DNA of 64,000 bases from Clostridiales bacterium (GTDB taxonomy: Bacteria; Bacillota; Clostridia; Saccharofermentanales; Saccharofermentanaceae): the NCBI GenBank assembly GCA_017480325.1, contig JAFVAY010000008.1, positions 1 through 64,000 of the forward strand, in the 5' to 3' direction. A model generated the notes under the pieces. The model was not told where the DNA came from and made no database searches. It was given only the letters and a program-made list of their open reading frames with translations. Below are positions 63,795-64,000 of the stretch, piece after piece (position 1 is the first letter of the stretch; each line of letters starts with the position of its first letter). The position numbers and the translations under genes are program-made.

Positions 63795-64000
63795 CAAATG
63801 ATTATATGAGCATAACAAACACCCCCGAGCGGACTTGCGCACAAGCGTAGCGCGGAGCACCGTAGCGAGGGTGTTTGTTTATGCGATTGGTGGAGATGAG
63901 GGGAGTTGCCTGGCACGTCGCTACGCTAGCGCCCGGAGACCTCGTGAGCGTTGCTCACCTCGGCCGCCCGAGTGCACGAAGCATCCCCCGGATGCTTCTC
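63795..64000. other. GC-rich structured non-coding end of window
   Basis: No gene seen. Arms AACAAACACCC (63814-63824) and GGGTGTTTGTT (63869-63879) form an 11-bp stem enclosing GC-rich words such as GCGTAGCG. A further perfect stem, GAAGCATCC-CCC-GGATGCTTC, lies at 63978-63998. Composition changes abruptly from the preceding coding DNA. It could be an intergenic repeat or the edge of another element that continues past the window. Confidence 0.5.

Noticed and set aside
63814..63998. tRNA or rRNA gene at the right edge
   Set aside because: No cloverleaf, TTCGA-type T-loop or rRNA core sequence could be found in the stems.

Overview
The window reads as a chromosomal segment of an anaerobic, low-to-mid GC Firmicute of class Clostridia, probably a gut or rumen type. 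Supporting signs are the ylmE/yggS-sepF cell-division pair, strong purine-rich ribosome binding sites, SpoIIE-type phosphatases with STAS proteins, L-lactate dehydrogenase next to acetolactate decarboxylase, and many GGDEF/PAS proteins. I cannot place it to genus. No rRNA, tRNA, CRISPR array, transposase or phage gene was recognised. The first ~10 kb looks more AT-rich than the last ~20 kb.

Layout. (1) 0.2-9.3 kb: a tight gene series encoding two membrane SpoIIE-type PP2C phosphatases, a VanX-like D-Ala-D-Ala dipeptidase, an alpha/beta hydrolase, a STAS-kinase fusion, a STAS protein and two MATE transporters, one carrying a C-terminal RsbW-like domain. (2) 9.3-16.9 kb: an envelope cluster (two PrsW-type membrane proteases around an L,D-transpeptidase lipoprotein, then a GH3 lipoprotein), an unknown small protein, an RsbW-like domain fused to an SDF symporter, and an acyltransferase-like protein. 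(3) 16.9-20.2 kb, minus strand: a second STAS-kinase fusion with a tyrosine-phosphatase-like gene, and a membrane diguanylate cyclase. (4) 20.4-33.9 kb: an AAA ATPase behind direct repeats, two giant paralogous ABC3/FtsX permeases with heptad stalks, a GNAT-like protein, an alarmone synthetase, a GAF-ABC ATPase fusion and a PlsC-like acyltransferase with a zinc ribbon. (5) 33.9-39.4 kb: response regulator, degenerate RsbW-like protein, STAS, canonical RsbW, lactate dehydrogenase, a second RsbW-SDF fusion and acetolactate decarboxylase. (6) 39.5-50.3 kb: a hybrid histidine kinase, aldo/keto reductase, zinc-ribbon membrane protein, a TetR-controlled FAD oxidoreductase, and a REC-PAS-GGDEF protein convergent with a PgaC-PgaD-like fused polysaccharide synthase. 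(7) 50.4-63.7 kb: membrane protein, EIIC-like transporter, ACT protein, PLP lyase, HlyD-like protein, YggS, SepF, DUF47 protein, sodium symporter and a 1147-residue PAS-GGDEF-EAL protein. The last 340 bases are non-coding and full of hairpins.

The most unusual signal is a dense partner-switching network with no sigma factor in view. Within 39 kb there are two PP2C phosphatases, four STAS domains (two fused to APH/protein-kinase-fold kinases), one intact RsbW-type ATPase, and four RsbW-like domains that have lost the N-box Asn. Three of these four degenerate domains are fused to transporters (one MATE, two SDF). The likely reading is that STAS phosphorylation state controls transporters directly. 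This is inference from architecture and gene order.

A second signal is a 61-bp promoter module found twice with identical spacing (198-258 and 9305-9365). It contains a 7+4+7 direct repeat in the geometry of OmpR/PhoB-family operators, sitting 9 bp before a TATAAT. It would put the phosphatase/VanX series and the envelope-protease/L,D-transpeptidase series under one response regulator.
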